From Cephalopachus bancanus (lineage: Eukaryota; Chordata; Mammalia; Primates; Tarsiidae), in assembly GCA_027257055.1 (NCBI GenBank), contig JAPVLO010000322.1:3276847-3340846 (forward strand): a DNA stretch of 64,000 bases, written 5' to 3'. Positions within the stretch are counted from its first letter, which is position 1, and the number at the start of each line of letters is the position of its first letter. Shown here in pieces: positions 36,615 through 46,639 of the stretch. A model generated the notes under the pieces. It was not told where the DNA came from. It ran no database searches and worked only from the letters and a program-made list of their open reading frames with translations. The position numbers were made by a program, and so were the translations under genes.

Positions 36615-37380
36615 CAATCTAAAAAATAAAAAGTGAAGGATGGGAGAAACACTTTAAAGAATTTGCAGGGCCAGTGACTGTGGGAGGTGTCGGGGAATCA
36701 ATATAGAAATTGTCAAAATTACTCAAGATGCCCAACTTAGGTGGCTGAAAAACGATGGTAGCGACCACCGAAATGGAAAAATTCAGAGCAGCAAATGATT
36801 TGGGGGAGACTTGATGGATTTGTCTTGTGTACATGCTGAGTTTCAAGTACCAGTAAGACACCTGGGAATAAGCAACGTAAGTCATGTGGGGAATTTAGAT
36901 CTGGACAGTAGCATGGGCTGGTGGCCTAGACCTGGTCTCAGCAGCATAGGAGTAGACAGCACAGAGACAGTTATGATCAGGTAGAGAGTGGGGCTGGACA
37001 CAGCCCAGAGGAAACATGCACATTTAGGGAGCAGGAGAATTAAGTGTGGTAAAAAAGAAAGAGAATGGAAAAGAAGCAATCAGAGATATGGGTGAAGACA
37101 AATGATACAATGCCCAGAAAAAAATTAATGTCAAGGAGGAAGACAGTATGACCAAGCATTGAGGATATCACAGAAGAAAGGACTAAGAAGAGATATAGGC
37201 TTTATGAACAAGAATATCATTAGTGACCTTTGCTGAAGAAGTTAGTGGACTCTTGGGAGAAGCCAGATTACAGTGAGTTAAGTAACTGGTGTGAGAAAGT
37301 GGAAGCCCTCAGTATAGAGCAGAGGTTCTCAAACTTTTTGGTCTCAGAATCCCTTTATACACTTACAAATGATTGAAACC
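36615..37380. other. intergenic unique sequence
   Basis: No gene recognised. Ends in a MER5/hAT-like word, AGAGGTTCTCAAACTTTTTGG. Confidence 0.4.
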
Positions 37381-37382
37381 CT

Positions 37383-37667
37383 GGCCGGGCACAGTGGCTC
37401 ATGCCTTTAATCCCAGCACTTTGGGAGACCAAGGTGAGAGGATTGTCTGAGCCCACGGGTTCAAGACCAACCTAGGCAACTTAGTGAGTCATCATCTCTA
37501 CAATAAATAAAAAAATTAGGCGGGCGTGGTGGGGCATGCCTGTAGTTCTAGCTACTTGGAAGGCTGAGGCGGAAGGATCACCTGAGCCCAGCAGGTCGAG
37601 GTTGCTTTGGCCATGAGTGTGCCACTGCACTCCAGCCTGGGCAACAGAATGAAACTCCAACTCAAAA

Positions 37668-37669
<2 letters not shown>
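37383..37669 (+). mobile_element. Alu, sense
   Basis: Both arms, ending in the AT repeat. Confidence 0.9.

Positions 37670-37703
<34 letters not shown>
37670..37703. repeat. (AT)n microsatellite
   Basis: About 16 AT units joining two sense Alus. Confidence 0.95.
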
Positions 37704-37705
<2 letters not shown>

Positions 37706-37995
37706 CACCTGGTGCAGTGGCTCACACTTGTAATCCCAGCACATTGAGAGGTAGAGGCAAGAGGATTGTCTGAGCCCAGGGGTTCAAAACCAGCCTAGGC
37801 AACTTCTTAAGACCTCATTTCTACAATAAATAAAAAAATTAGTCAGGCGCAGTGGTGCACACCTGTAGTTCCAGCTACTTGGAAGTCTGAGGCAGAAGGA
37901 TCATCTGAGCCAAAGAAGATCGAGGCTGTGGTGGCCATGAGTGCCACTGCACTCCAGCCTGGAAGACAGAGTGAGACTCCAACTCAAAAAATAAA
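37704..37995 (+). mobile_element. Alu, sense
   Basis: Both arms; A-rich tail AATAAAATACAATAAAAAC. Confidence 0.9.
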
Positions 37996-38329
37996 ATACA
38001 ATAAAAACAAGGTATTTTTGCAAGTGTCTTTCATGTGTGTCATAATGGAAGACAGCTGGATTCTCATATCTGTGTCTGCATTCAGTCCTTTGTGACACGT
38101 TATTTTGGTTGAAGGACATGAAGAAAATCCAGTCTCACACAGACATGAGTTGGAAAAGGGATCACACTTGGGGAACTGCTGGCACAGAGGCCTCTCCTGA
38201 AGAGTTTGACTGTGGAAAAAGTCAATTTTACTATTAAGGTAAGAAGAAACCAGCTGTGTTCACTGGCAGACGGGAAGGCCCCTGGGGGAGATGAAAATCA
38301 ATGAATGCTAGAATGGAGGAATGAAAGAA

Positions 38330-38500
38330 GCCTAATTCTTAGTGAGCTGCTCCTGTGCCAGGTGCCTTCATACACTAATGAAGGTCACCCAAATCTTACA
38401 ATTCTCTAAGATAGGCATTATCTTTTATTTTTCTAATAAGGAAATTGAAGCTGAGAGAAAATAAACAACTTTCCCAAGGTTATACAGAGTGATCTTTTAA
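38330..38500. repeat. MIR-like ancient SINE
   Basis: CTCCTGTGCCAGGTGCC and AAGGAAATTGAAGCTGAGAG are MIR words. Confidence 0.6.
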
Positions 38501-38514
38501 AAGTATAACTCAAG

Positions 38515-38812
38515 GCCAGACATGGTAATCCCAGCACTTTGGGAAGCCAAGGTGAGAGGACTGCTTGAGCCCAGAAATTCAAGACCAGCCAGCCTGGGCA
38601 ACATAGTGAGACCTCATCTCTACAGAAAAAAAAATGTGTTTTAATTAGCCAGGAATGTGGTGTGTGCCTGTAGTTTTAGCTACTTGGGAGGCTGAGGCAG
38701 AAGGATCACCTGAGCCCAGGACCGGAAGGTTGAGGCTACGGTGAGCCATGATCATGCCACTGCACTGCAGCCTGGGTGACAGACTGAGACCTCAACTCAA
38801 AAAACAAAAAAA
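38515..38812 (+). mobile_element. Alu, AluJ-like, sense
   Basis: Both arms; start shortened (CCAGACATGGTAATCCC). Confidence 0.87.
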
Positions 38813-39016
38813 AGTAAATCAACTCATGTCACTCTCCTTTGATAACCAAATGTTGTACTTCTAGTACTGGATGAGAAAATCATGGCACAGATAACTAACT
38901 TGCCTCAAGTCATATAGTTAGCAAGGAACAGATTGGAACCTAACACTGTATCTGGAGACTGCGCTCCTAATCATGAAGTTCAAACACCTTAACTTGGCTC
39001 TAAAAGCACTAAATGG

Positions 39017-39150
39017 GCTGGGTGTGGTGGCTCACACCTGTAATCCCAGCACTTTGGGAGGCCAAGGCAGGAGGATCCCTTGAGCCCAAGAGTCCAAGAC
39101 TAGCCTAGGCAACACAGCGAGACCCTCTCTCTAAACAAAACAAAACAAAA
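39017..39150 (+). mobile_element. free Alu monomer, sense
   Basis: Left-arm-like monomer with AAACAAAACAAAAC tail. Confidence 0.8.
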
Positions 39151-39282
39151 AAAACCCTCAATGCTTCAGTTCCTGACTCCTCTCCTACCTCTTGTTTTGC
39201 CAGTCTCCTCAGCCTTACTGGCCCTTCCATTTTCCTCTATTGGTCAAGGTTCTTTCATGAACTGTCAAAAAACAAAATTACA

Positions 39283-39530
39283 GGTTTGGCGTGGAGGCTT
39301 ACACATGTAATTCCAACACTTTGGAAGGCCAAAGCAGAAGGATCCCCTCAGCAACATAGTAAGTCTCTTAAAAAAAAAAATTGCCAGGCATGGTAGCACA
39401 AGTCTGAAGTTCAAGTTACTTGGGTAGCTGAGGCAGGAGGCTCCCTTGAACTCAGGAGGTCAAGGCAATGAGCCATGATTGGGCCACTTTACTCCAGCCT
39501 GGGCCACAGGGCAAGACCTTGTCTCAAAAA
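39283..39530 (+). mobile_element. Alu, old, partly deleted, sense
   Basis: Diverged copy with a deletion of the left-arm end. Confidence 0.8.
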
Positions 39531-39537
39531 CTTAACA

Positions 39538-39822
39538 GCCGGGTTCGGTGGCTCAGCCTGTAATCCCGCGCCTTTGGGAGGCTGAGGTGAGTGGATTGCC
39601 TGAGCCCGCGGGTTCATGACCGGCCTGGGCAGCGAGACCTCATCTCTACAATAAATCAAAAAATCAGCCGGGCGTGGTAGCGCGTGCCTATAATTCCGGC
39701 TACTCGGAAGGCTGAAGCTGAAGGATCGCCGGAGCCCAGCAGGTTGAGGCTGCGGTGGCCGGGAGCGGCCACTGCACTCCGGTCTGGGCGACAGAGTGAG
39801 ACTCCAACTGAAAAAAAAAAAA
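39538..39822 (+). mobile_element. Alu, youngest subtype, sense
   Basis: Starts GCCGGGTTCGGTGGCTCAGCC and has the CTGGGCAGCGAGACCTC deletion. Confidence 0.92.
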
Positions 39823-39889
39823 ACCAAAAAAAAAACCTGAACTTAAAGATTTTAATTGGCTTTTGAGATTCTAGAATTGGGCAACACTT

Positions 39890-40110
39890 ATCTACTGTGA
39901 CCTGGGCGAGTTATTTAACCTCACCGAGTCATCTTTTTTTTAATTGATTTTTTATTAATTATTAGTGTATTATTCGAATGATACAGACTTCTGCATATTA
40001 GTTCTAATAATCTGTCTACAGTGTTCCTTGAATTTTCAATGTAGATAGTCCTATAATTGACTAATTAAGGGCAGTTTTCTCTTTATTCTGTAATTTAAAA
40101 TGAGTGTTCC
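39890..40110. repeat. MIR/L1 composite, copy 1
   Basis: CTTATCTACTGTGACC (MIR-like) runs into an L1 ORF2-like stretch (GATACAGACTTCTGCATATT). The same junction occurs at about 43268-43770. Confidence 0.75.
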
Positions 40111-40142
40111 AATGAGTTGAGCAGAGGAGATTGGTTTTGGGG

Positions 40143-40434
40143 TGTTTTTTTTGAGTGGGAGTCTTACTCTGTTGCCCAAGCTGGAGTGCAGTGGCCGGCT
40201 CGCAACCACCGCAGCCTGGACTGCTGGGCTCAGGTGATCCTTTCACCTCAGTCTTCCAATTTGCTGGAACCACAGGCATGTGCTACCATGCCCAGATGAT
40301 TTTTTGATTTATTGAAGAGACGAGGTCTCGCTGTGCTGCTCAGGCTGGTCTTAAACCCCTAAGCTCAAGGAACCCTCTCGCCTCTGACTCCCAAAGTGCT
40401 GGGATTACAGGCGTGAGTCACCAAGCCCGGCTAG
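40143..40434 (-). mobile_element. Alu, antisense
   Basis: Both arms; TTTATTGAAGAGACGAGG middle. Confidence 0.9.
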
Positions 40435-40439
40435 TTTTA

Positions 40440-40960
40440 TAGACATGAAAGGGCTGAGGAAAGCAGAAACAGGAAACAAAACACAGACTGGTTATTTCAA
40501 AGTTACTTTCCTTGTAAAGGTTAAAGTAGAGGGGTCTTCTTTATCAAGCCGGCTAATATTTGCTCACTCTTGATTTCTCAGGTCAGATAAACAATTTACT
40601 TTCGGCCTGGTGACGTGGAACTTTAGCATGAGTGACTCCATTTTGGTTTGGTCTGTGGGGCGTACTAAAGGAGCCCAGTCCAAACCAACGACCTCCAATA
40701 GAGTTTATTTAACATAATATTCCCGCTAATTGCAAAGCTCCTCTCCTAGTTTTCACAATGTTGGCTTCATGTTCTGCATCTCAGCTCAGATGTCACCTCA
40801 GGACATCCCTGGCCAGACACTAAAACGTCACCCAGTCACTGTCACATCGTGGTATATTAATCCTCTGAAGAACTTTTACCCTATTTTCGTTTACTGAAGA
40901 CTCTCTGCCTGCAGTGCCGTGAGCTCAGGGAGCCATCTGATCTTGGTCGCCGCTCTCTGC
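40440..40960. other. intergenic sequence upstream of the LSM10 island
   Basis: No gene. GTGACTCCATTTTGGTTTGG at about 40631 looks LTR-like but is too short to name. Confidence 0.35.
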
Positions 40961-41079
40961 CCAGAGCCTGGGAAGGAGCCTGGTACCTGGCGAGCGCCGA
41001 ATGAACGCGTGGGATGAACGAAGGCGCCCCTAGGATAGACTCCCAAGACTTCGTCTCGGGCTACTGGGTTAGCCGGCCG

Positions 41080-41277
41080 CGTGAGGCATGCTGGGGACTG
41101 TAGTTCTTCCCAGCCACGATGACGTAGCCCGCGCTGACGCACACGCTGCGCTCCCGTGGGCGGGGCGGCACGTCGTTGCCATGGCTTCTTGGCCCTGCAG
41201 AGGCCGGAGGCGGTCCAGCTAGGCGCCCGCTAACTTCGGCTGCGACCCGGACTGGAGAGCGGAAGGAGTCCCGCGCG
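41080..41277 (+). promoter_or_regulatory. LSM10: LSM10 core promoter and non-coding first exon
   Basis: A GC- and CpG-rich block without TATA box. It holds the ZNF143-like element, a CRE-like TGACGTAG (41120-41127), an Sp1 box GGGCGGGGC (41158-41166) and an RFX-like GTTGCCATGGC (41175-41185). The first exon probably ends at 41277 before GTGGGT. The transcription start cannot be fixed from sequence, and the link to LSM10 rests on position 3 kb upstream of its acceptor. Confidence 0.65.
41086..41105 (-). promoter_or_regulatory. ZNF143/THAP11-type promoter element of LSM10
   Basis: GCATGCTGGGGACTGTAGTT is, on the reverse strand, a close match to the long ZNF143 (SBS) motif ACTACAATTCCCAGCATGC. 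Such sites are typical just upstream of housekeeping transcription starts. This one lies about 190 bp before the inferred end of LSM10 exon 1. Confidence 0.7.
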
Positions 41278-41559
41278 GTGGGTGCGGGGAACCCGCGGGC
41301 AGAGTGCGGGGAAGTCCGGGAGCCCCGAAGGCGCGCACCGCAGCCCGGGAAGCGTTTTCCTCCCCATTTGCCGTGCATAACTCATCTCCCCAAACCCAGC
41401 CCCGCTGTTCTGTGAGTAAAGAGTGCTTATCCCATTTTACCGGTGGTTTGCTCGAGGTCTCCCTCCCAGGAAATGGCAGCGCTTGTCCTAAACCCGGGCC
41501 TGACTCGAGGCCAGTGACTGCTCTTTGCAGTCACAGTGGCAGCCCCCATACCCTTGCCT

Positions 41560-41980
41560 GATCACAGATTTCCTCAGGCTGACGCCCAGGTGGGGGTCGT
41601 CAGCTACAGCCCCCCTCCTCGGTAGCCTAACCTGGTTTGTCACGCTCAGTTGCCACTCTGCTCAGCCGGAGAGAGAGTTCCATCAACATTGACTCAGGGT
41701 CTGATAATAAGAGAAAGATAAGACATAGTTATAATAATACAATATCAGGGCATGTTGAAATCAAAGGAAAGTACCTTCAATATGAGATTCTGGTAGCCTT
41801 GTTTAACCTATAATTTAGTAAGTGTGGAAATAGGTTCGGAGTTATTAAGTAACTGTTCTAGGTTTACATTTGGGGGTGAAGTGGTGATCCAACCTAGGTT
41901 TCTCTACCTTCAGAACCTATGTACTTTGTACACTACAGGTTTGGGGTTTTTTCCATTAATTACCTACATCTCTACTTACT
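41560..41980. other. LSM10: LSM10 intron 1, unique sequence
   Basis: No exon-like or repeat signature recognised except a weak MIR-like stretch near 41830-41930. Confidence 0.4.
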
Positions 41981-42347
41981 TTTATTTTTTTGAGTTGGAG
42001 TCTCACTCTGTCACCCAGGCTAGAGTGCAGTGGCACACTCTTGACCACCCCAGCATCGACCTGCTGGGCTCCAGGATCCTTCTGCCTCAACCTTCCAAGT
42101 AGCTGGAACTACAGGCGCGCACTACCACACACAGCTAATTTTTTATTTTATTGTAGAGACGAGGGCTCTACAATAAAAAATTTGCCAGGTGATTCTAATG
42201 TTCAGTAAGGTTTCAGGCACGCGCTACCACGCCCAGCTAATTTTTTATTTTATTGTAGAGATGAGGGCTCGCCAAGTTGCCCAGGCTGGTCTCGAACCCT
42301 TGGGGTCCCAATGTGCTGGGATTACAAGCTGAGCCACCAAGCCCAGC
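41981..42347 (-). mobile_element. Alu with internal duplication and foreign insert, antisense
   Basis: A 57-bp Alu segment occurs twice (42112-42168, 42214-42270). Between the copies is a non-Alu piece identical over 34 nt (42175-42208) to the sequence after another Alu at 43170-43203. Confidence 0.9.
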
Positions 42348-42374
42348 CCATCTCTACTTACATAGCAACTGCAT

Positions 42375-42650
42375 GGTCGACCAGTAGTTCTCAGAGTGGG
42401 GGCCTCAACCAACAGTATCAGCATCACCTGGGAACTTGTTAGAAATACATCTCATGTCTGGACCCTACCTCAGACCTACTGAGTCAGAAACTGGGCCTGG
42501 GACCCAGCAATCTGATTTGACAAGCCCTCAAGGTGATCTGGATGCACCTTAATTTTTGAGACCTACTGGTGCCAACCAGTTATTCTCAAACTTTAATGTA
42601 TGTCTGATTCACCTAGGAGTCATGTTAAAATGTAGTCTATTTCTAGCCTG
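42375..42650. repeat. MER5-like hAT relics
   Basis: AGTAGTTCTCAGAGTGG, ATCACCTGGGAACTTGTTAG and TTATTCTCAAACTTTAATGT are MER5-type hAT-Charlie words, representing two copies. Confidence 0.7.
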
Positions 42651-42651
42651 A

Positions 42652-42700
42652 GAAGAGTGGTAGTGAGCCACTCAGTGAAAGAGCAGACCATCTCTGAGAA
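42652..42700 (+). pseudogene. 49-nt copy of the LSM10 start region inside LSM10 intron 1
   Basis: Aligns without gaps to 44325-44373 (end of the leader plus the first 14-15 codons) with 5 mismatches by eye. The start codon is GTG here. Similarity stops abruptly on both sides. There is no A-tail and no flanking repeat, so retroposition is unlikely. It sits within MER5-like relics in the same orientation as the gene. Confidence 0.8.
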
Positions 42701-42734
42701 TGGGTATAGGGAGAGACCTGAGACTTCCTAACAA

Positions 42735-43225
42735 GTAGTCCTCAGCACATTAGAGTCACCTTGGGAGCTTTTAAAATTAAAACAGAGTACCTGGGCCCCA
42801 CAGCCCCTAACTAATAAGTCAGAATCTCTGGACTGTGGAGGCCAAGTAAAAATTTGCCAGGCAGGCCAGGCTTGGTGGCTCAGCCTGTAATCCCACACTT
42901 TAGGAGACCGAGGTGAGTGGATTGCCTGAGCCCGCAGGTTCGAGACCCGCCTGGGCAACTTGGTGAGCCCTCATCGCTACAATAAATCAAAAAATTAGCC
43001 GGGTGTGGTAGCACATGCCTGTAGTTCCATTTACTTGGAAGGCTGAGGCGGAAGGATCGCCGGAGCCCAGCAGGTCGAGACTGCGGTGGCCAGGAGCGTG
43101 CTACTTCACTCCAGTCTGGGCGACAGAGTGAGACTCCAACTAAAAATAATAATAATAAAATAAAGAATAAAAAAATTTGCCAGGTGATTCTAATGTTCAG
43201 TAAAGGTTCAGACCCCTCGTGTGAG
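42735..43225. repeat. MER5-like hAT relic split by an Alu
   Basis: GTCCTCAGCACATTAGAGTC to AAAATTTGCCAGG, then the Alu, then AAAATTTGCCAGGTGATTC. Confidence 0.7.
42866..43168 (+). mobile_element. Alu, young type, sense
   Basis: Flanked by AAAAATTTGCCAGG. The tail has AAT and AAAT units. Confidence 0.92.
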
Positions 43226-43264
43226 GTTTGGAGTCAGACAGTTATGGATTTGAACTCCAGCAAC

Positions 43265-43925
43265 TCCACTTATCTACTGTGACCTTGGGCAAGTTACTTA
43301 ACTTCACCTAGTCATATTTTTTTAATTGATTGATCTTGACTAATTATTATAGGAATGATACTGATTTTTGTATATTAGTCCTAATAATTTGTCTACAGAT
43401 TCCTTTATTATTATTATTGGGTTTTTTTGAGTTGGAGTGTCACTCTGTCGCCCAGACTGAAGTGCAGTGGCCGCTCCCGGCCACCACAGCCTCAACCTGC
43501 TGGGCCCCAGCGATCCTTCTGCCTCAGCCTTCCAAGTAGCTGGAACTACAGGCGCATACTACCACGCCCGGCTAATTTTTGATTTATTGTAGAGATGAGG
43601 TCTCGCCAAGTTGCCCAGGCGGGTCTCAAACCCGCGGGCTCAGGCAATCCACTCACCACAGCTTCCCAAAGGCACGGGATTACAGGCTGAGCCACCGAGC
43701 CCGGCTTACAGATTCCTTTAATTCTCAATGTAGATAGTCCTATAATTGACAAGTAAGGACAGTTTTCTCTCTTTACAATTTGTCTCTAAATTCTTTCCCT
43801 TTCTGTAGTCATTTATTGAACATTGCACCGACCATTGTCTACATTTTACTGTTGATTGGAACCATGAGAGTAGGCATCCTTTTCTTGTCCCTGATTCAAT
43901 GCAAATGCTTACCATTTTCTTGTAG
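43265..43925. repeat. MIR/L1 composite, copy 2, with Alu
   Basis: MIR-like CTTATCTACTGTGACCTTGG joins antisense-read L1 ORF2-like sequence continuing to GTAGGCATCCTTTTCTTGTC. An Alu interrupts it. Confidence 0.75.
43421..43706 (-). mobile_element. Alu, young type, antisense
   Basis: Exact flanking repeat TACAGATTCCTTTA (43394-43407, 43707-43720), with a TTA repeat and G-T run before the Alu head. Confidence 0.93.
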
Positions 43926-43935
43926 GTTTGTTTTT

Positions 43936-44066
43936 TTAAAAATTAGAGACAGGGTCTCCATATGTTACCCAGGCTGGTCAGCAGAGCTCCTGGGCTCAAG
44001 TAATCTTTCTGCTTCAGCCACCCAAGTAGCTGGAACTACAGGTGTGTGCCACCACACCTGGCCATC
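43936..44066 (-). mobile_element. Alu monomer, antisense
   Basis: Single-arm AluJ-like fragment ending ACACCTGGCC, 240 nt before the LSM10 acceptor. Confidence 0.8.
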
Positions 44067-44230
44067 CTAGCTATATTTTTTTCATTTACAAAATGAACAT
44101 AAGTAATGCTTGGATTACAAAGTGGTTTAAAGATTCTACAAGACATGTGCATGAAACACCTGTGTCCACAGACACAAAAACTGGGGATGTAGTCAGCCTT
44201 AGGGAGGTCTGTGCTGGGAATTTTGTTTGA

Positions 44231-44707
<477 letters not shown>

Positions 44708-45095
44708 GGCTGTGCCCTCAGCAAGCTCTGGCCTCAACTCAGTTTCCCTTTAATGTGTGAGCCAGCTCCCTGCCATCCCTCCCTGCCCAGAACCTGGGAA
44801 AGGGCAGGGCCAGCCCAGAAACTGGTGTCCGACAGATACCACCTATTATAGCTGCCTTTCTCAGGGTTCCTAGAGTCACCCTGGGATCCAGAATCCTATC
44901 TGTCTGTGGCCTTGGGGTAGGTGACAGTGCCCCTTTTGGAGCATTTGCATTAGAATTTCTGACTTAGGGAATCTGTCAAATAGTTCAATTCTCTTCGAGT
45001 GAGAATTATTACATGTGCTCAGCCTGAGTTGCCCCTAAGTGTACCCTTTTCCCTGGCAATTGTGTTCATTTCTAATAAAGCCAAACTTGGGTACA
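44708..45095 (+). other. LSM10: LSM10 3' untranslated region
   Basis: Repeat-free sequence runs from the TGA stop to shortly past AATAAA at 45074-45079. Confidence 0.75.
45074..45079 (+). terminator. LSM10 polyadenylation signal AATAAA
   Basis: Canonical hexamer 367 nt after the stop codon, the first one found. Confidence 0.75.
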
Positions 45096-45261
45096 AACGA
45101 GCCCATGCCTCATGCTTTCCCTACTGTATGCTGTGCTCTCTGATGGTCCTGTGTGGCCAGGGCACTGGGTCATAAACTTGCTTACACATTGGAATCACCT
45201 GTCCCACCCTTAGAGATTCAGATTTCATTGGTATGGGATGTGGCCTGAGCACTAGGATTTG

Positions 45262-45581
45262 TTTTGTTTTGTTTTGTTTTTGTTTGTTTTGGTTTTTTGG
45301 TTTTTTGGGGTTGGAGTCTCACCCTGTCGCCCAGACTGGAGTGCAGTGGCCGCTCCCGGCCACCGCAGCCTCAACCTGCTGGGCTCCGGCGATCCTTCCA
45401 CCTCAGCCTTCCAAGTAGCCGGAACTACAGGCGTGCGCCACCACGCCCGGCTGATTTTTTGATTTATTGTAGAGATGAGGTCTCGCTGCCCAGACGGGTC
45501 TCGAACCCGCGGGTTCAGTCAATCCACTCACCTCAGCCTCCCAAAGGTGCGGGATTACAGGCTGAGCCACCGAGCCCGGCA
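45262..45581 (-). mobile_element. Alu, youngest subtype, antisense
   Basis: Flanked by CACTAGGATT (about 45250 and 45582). Has the CTCGCTGCCCAGACGGG deletion. A GTTTT-rich stretch precedes it. Confidence 0.92.
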
Positions 45582-45599
45582 CACTAGGATTTTTTAAGC

Positions 45600-46050
45600 T
45601 TCCCAAGTGATTCTAATATGTCACAAAGTTTGAGAATTGTAGTGGGAGAGTACTATTGTTCAGGTGGAAAGTGGCCTTTCTATTCAGATTCTCTATTGAG
45701 GAAGCTGTTAGTCTCATTGCTGCTTCCTGAAGCAGAGAGGTTGTAGTTTGGAAGCTCAGCCAATAGCAGAAATCAGTCTCCAGTTCTGAGAGTCATTGGG
45801 TTCTCAGGGTTAAAACCCAAGTCTTTGTGGTAGCTGCCTTGTGGCCATTCCAAACCTGCCACAGGTAGTGAAAGCAGCTCTGTCCTGTGGAACCAGAGAG
45901 TTTGTGTTCATCAGATATCCACAGAGTACATGCCATGTGCCAAGGCCTTCTGCTGAGCACACATTGTTGAAAACAATTTGAACCTTCCTGGAGGGGAACT
46001 TGTAATCTAGTGGGGGAGGTAGTCACGGAAAACAAGATGAAGTTTAGCTT
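45600..46050. other. intergenic, L2/MIR-like near 45900-46030
   Basis: GGCCTTCTGCTGAGCACAC and CTTCCTGGAGGGGAACTTG suggest an L2-type relic. No gene. Confidence 0.45.
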
Positions 46051-46052
46051 GA

Positions 46053-46632
46053 GCCAGGCGCGGTAGTTTATGCCTACAATCCCAGCACTTTGGGAGGAGG
46101 AGGCGAGAGGATTACCTGAGTTCAGGGATTCGTGGCCAGCCTGGGAAACTTGGCTAGACCTCATCTCTACAATACATAAACTAGCTAGGTGGGTGGCACT
46201 CACCTGTGATTCCAGCTACTTGAAAGACTGAGGCAAGCCGGGCTCGGTGGCTCAGCCTGTAATCCCGTGCCTTTGGGAGGCTGAGGTGAGTGGATTGCCT
46301 GAGCCCGTGGGTTCGAGACCTGCCTGGGCAGTGAGACCTCATCTCTACAGTAAATCAAAAAATCAGCCGGGCATGGTAGCACATGCCTGTAATTCTGGCC
46401 ACTTGGAAGGCTGAGGCGGAAGGATCGCTGGAGCCCAGCAGGTGGAGGCTGCGGTGGCCGGGAGCGGCCACCGCACTCCAGTCTGGGCGACAGAGTGAGA
46501 CTCCAACTCAAAAAAAAAGAAAGACTGAGGCAGAAGGATCCCCTGAGCCCAGCAGGTTGAGGCTGCGGTGGCCATGAATGTGCTTGCCACTGTACTCCAG
46601 CCTGGGCAACAGAGTGAGACTTGACTCAAAAA
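46053..46632 (+). mobile_element. Alu split by a younger Alu
   Basis: Outer Alu 46053-46233 and 46518-46632. The inner one (46234-46517, youngest subtype) is flanked by the exact repeat GAAAGACTGAGGCA. Confidence 0.93.
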
Positions 46633-46639
46633 AGAAAAG

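Larger units (their letters stand above)
40960..41560. promoter_or_regulatory. CpG island around LSM10 exon 1
   Basis: CpG dinucleotides are dense here and rare on either side. Both strands show long open frames that are by-products of high GC content, so none is annotated as a gene. Confidence 0.7.

Noticed and set aside
42657..42700. A second functional LSM10 gene or exon
   Set aside because: Only 49 nt are copied, the start codon is GTG, and no splice sites or continuation are present.
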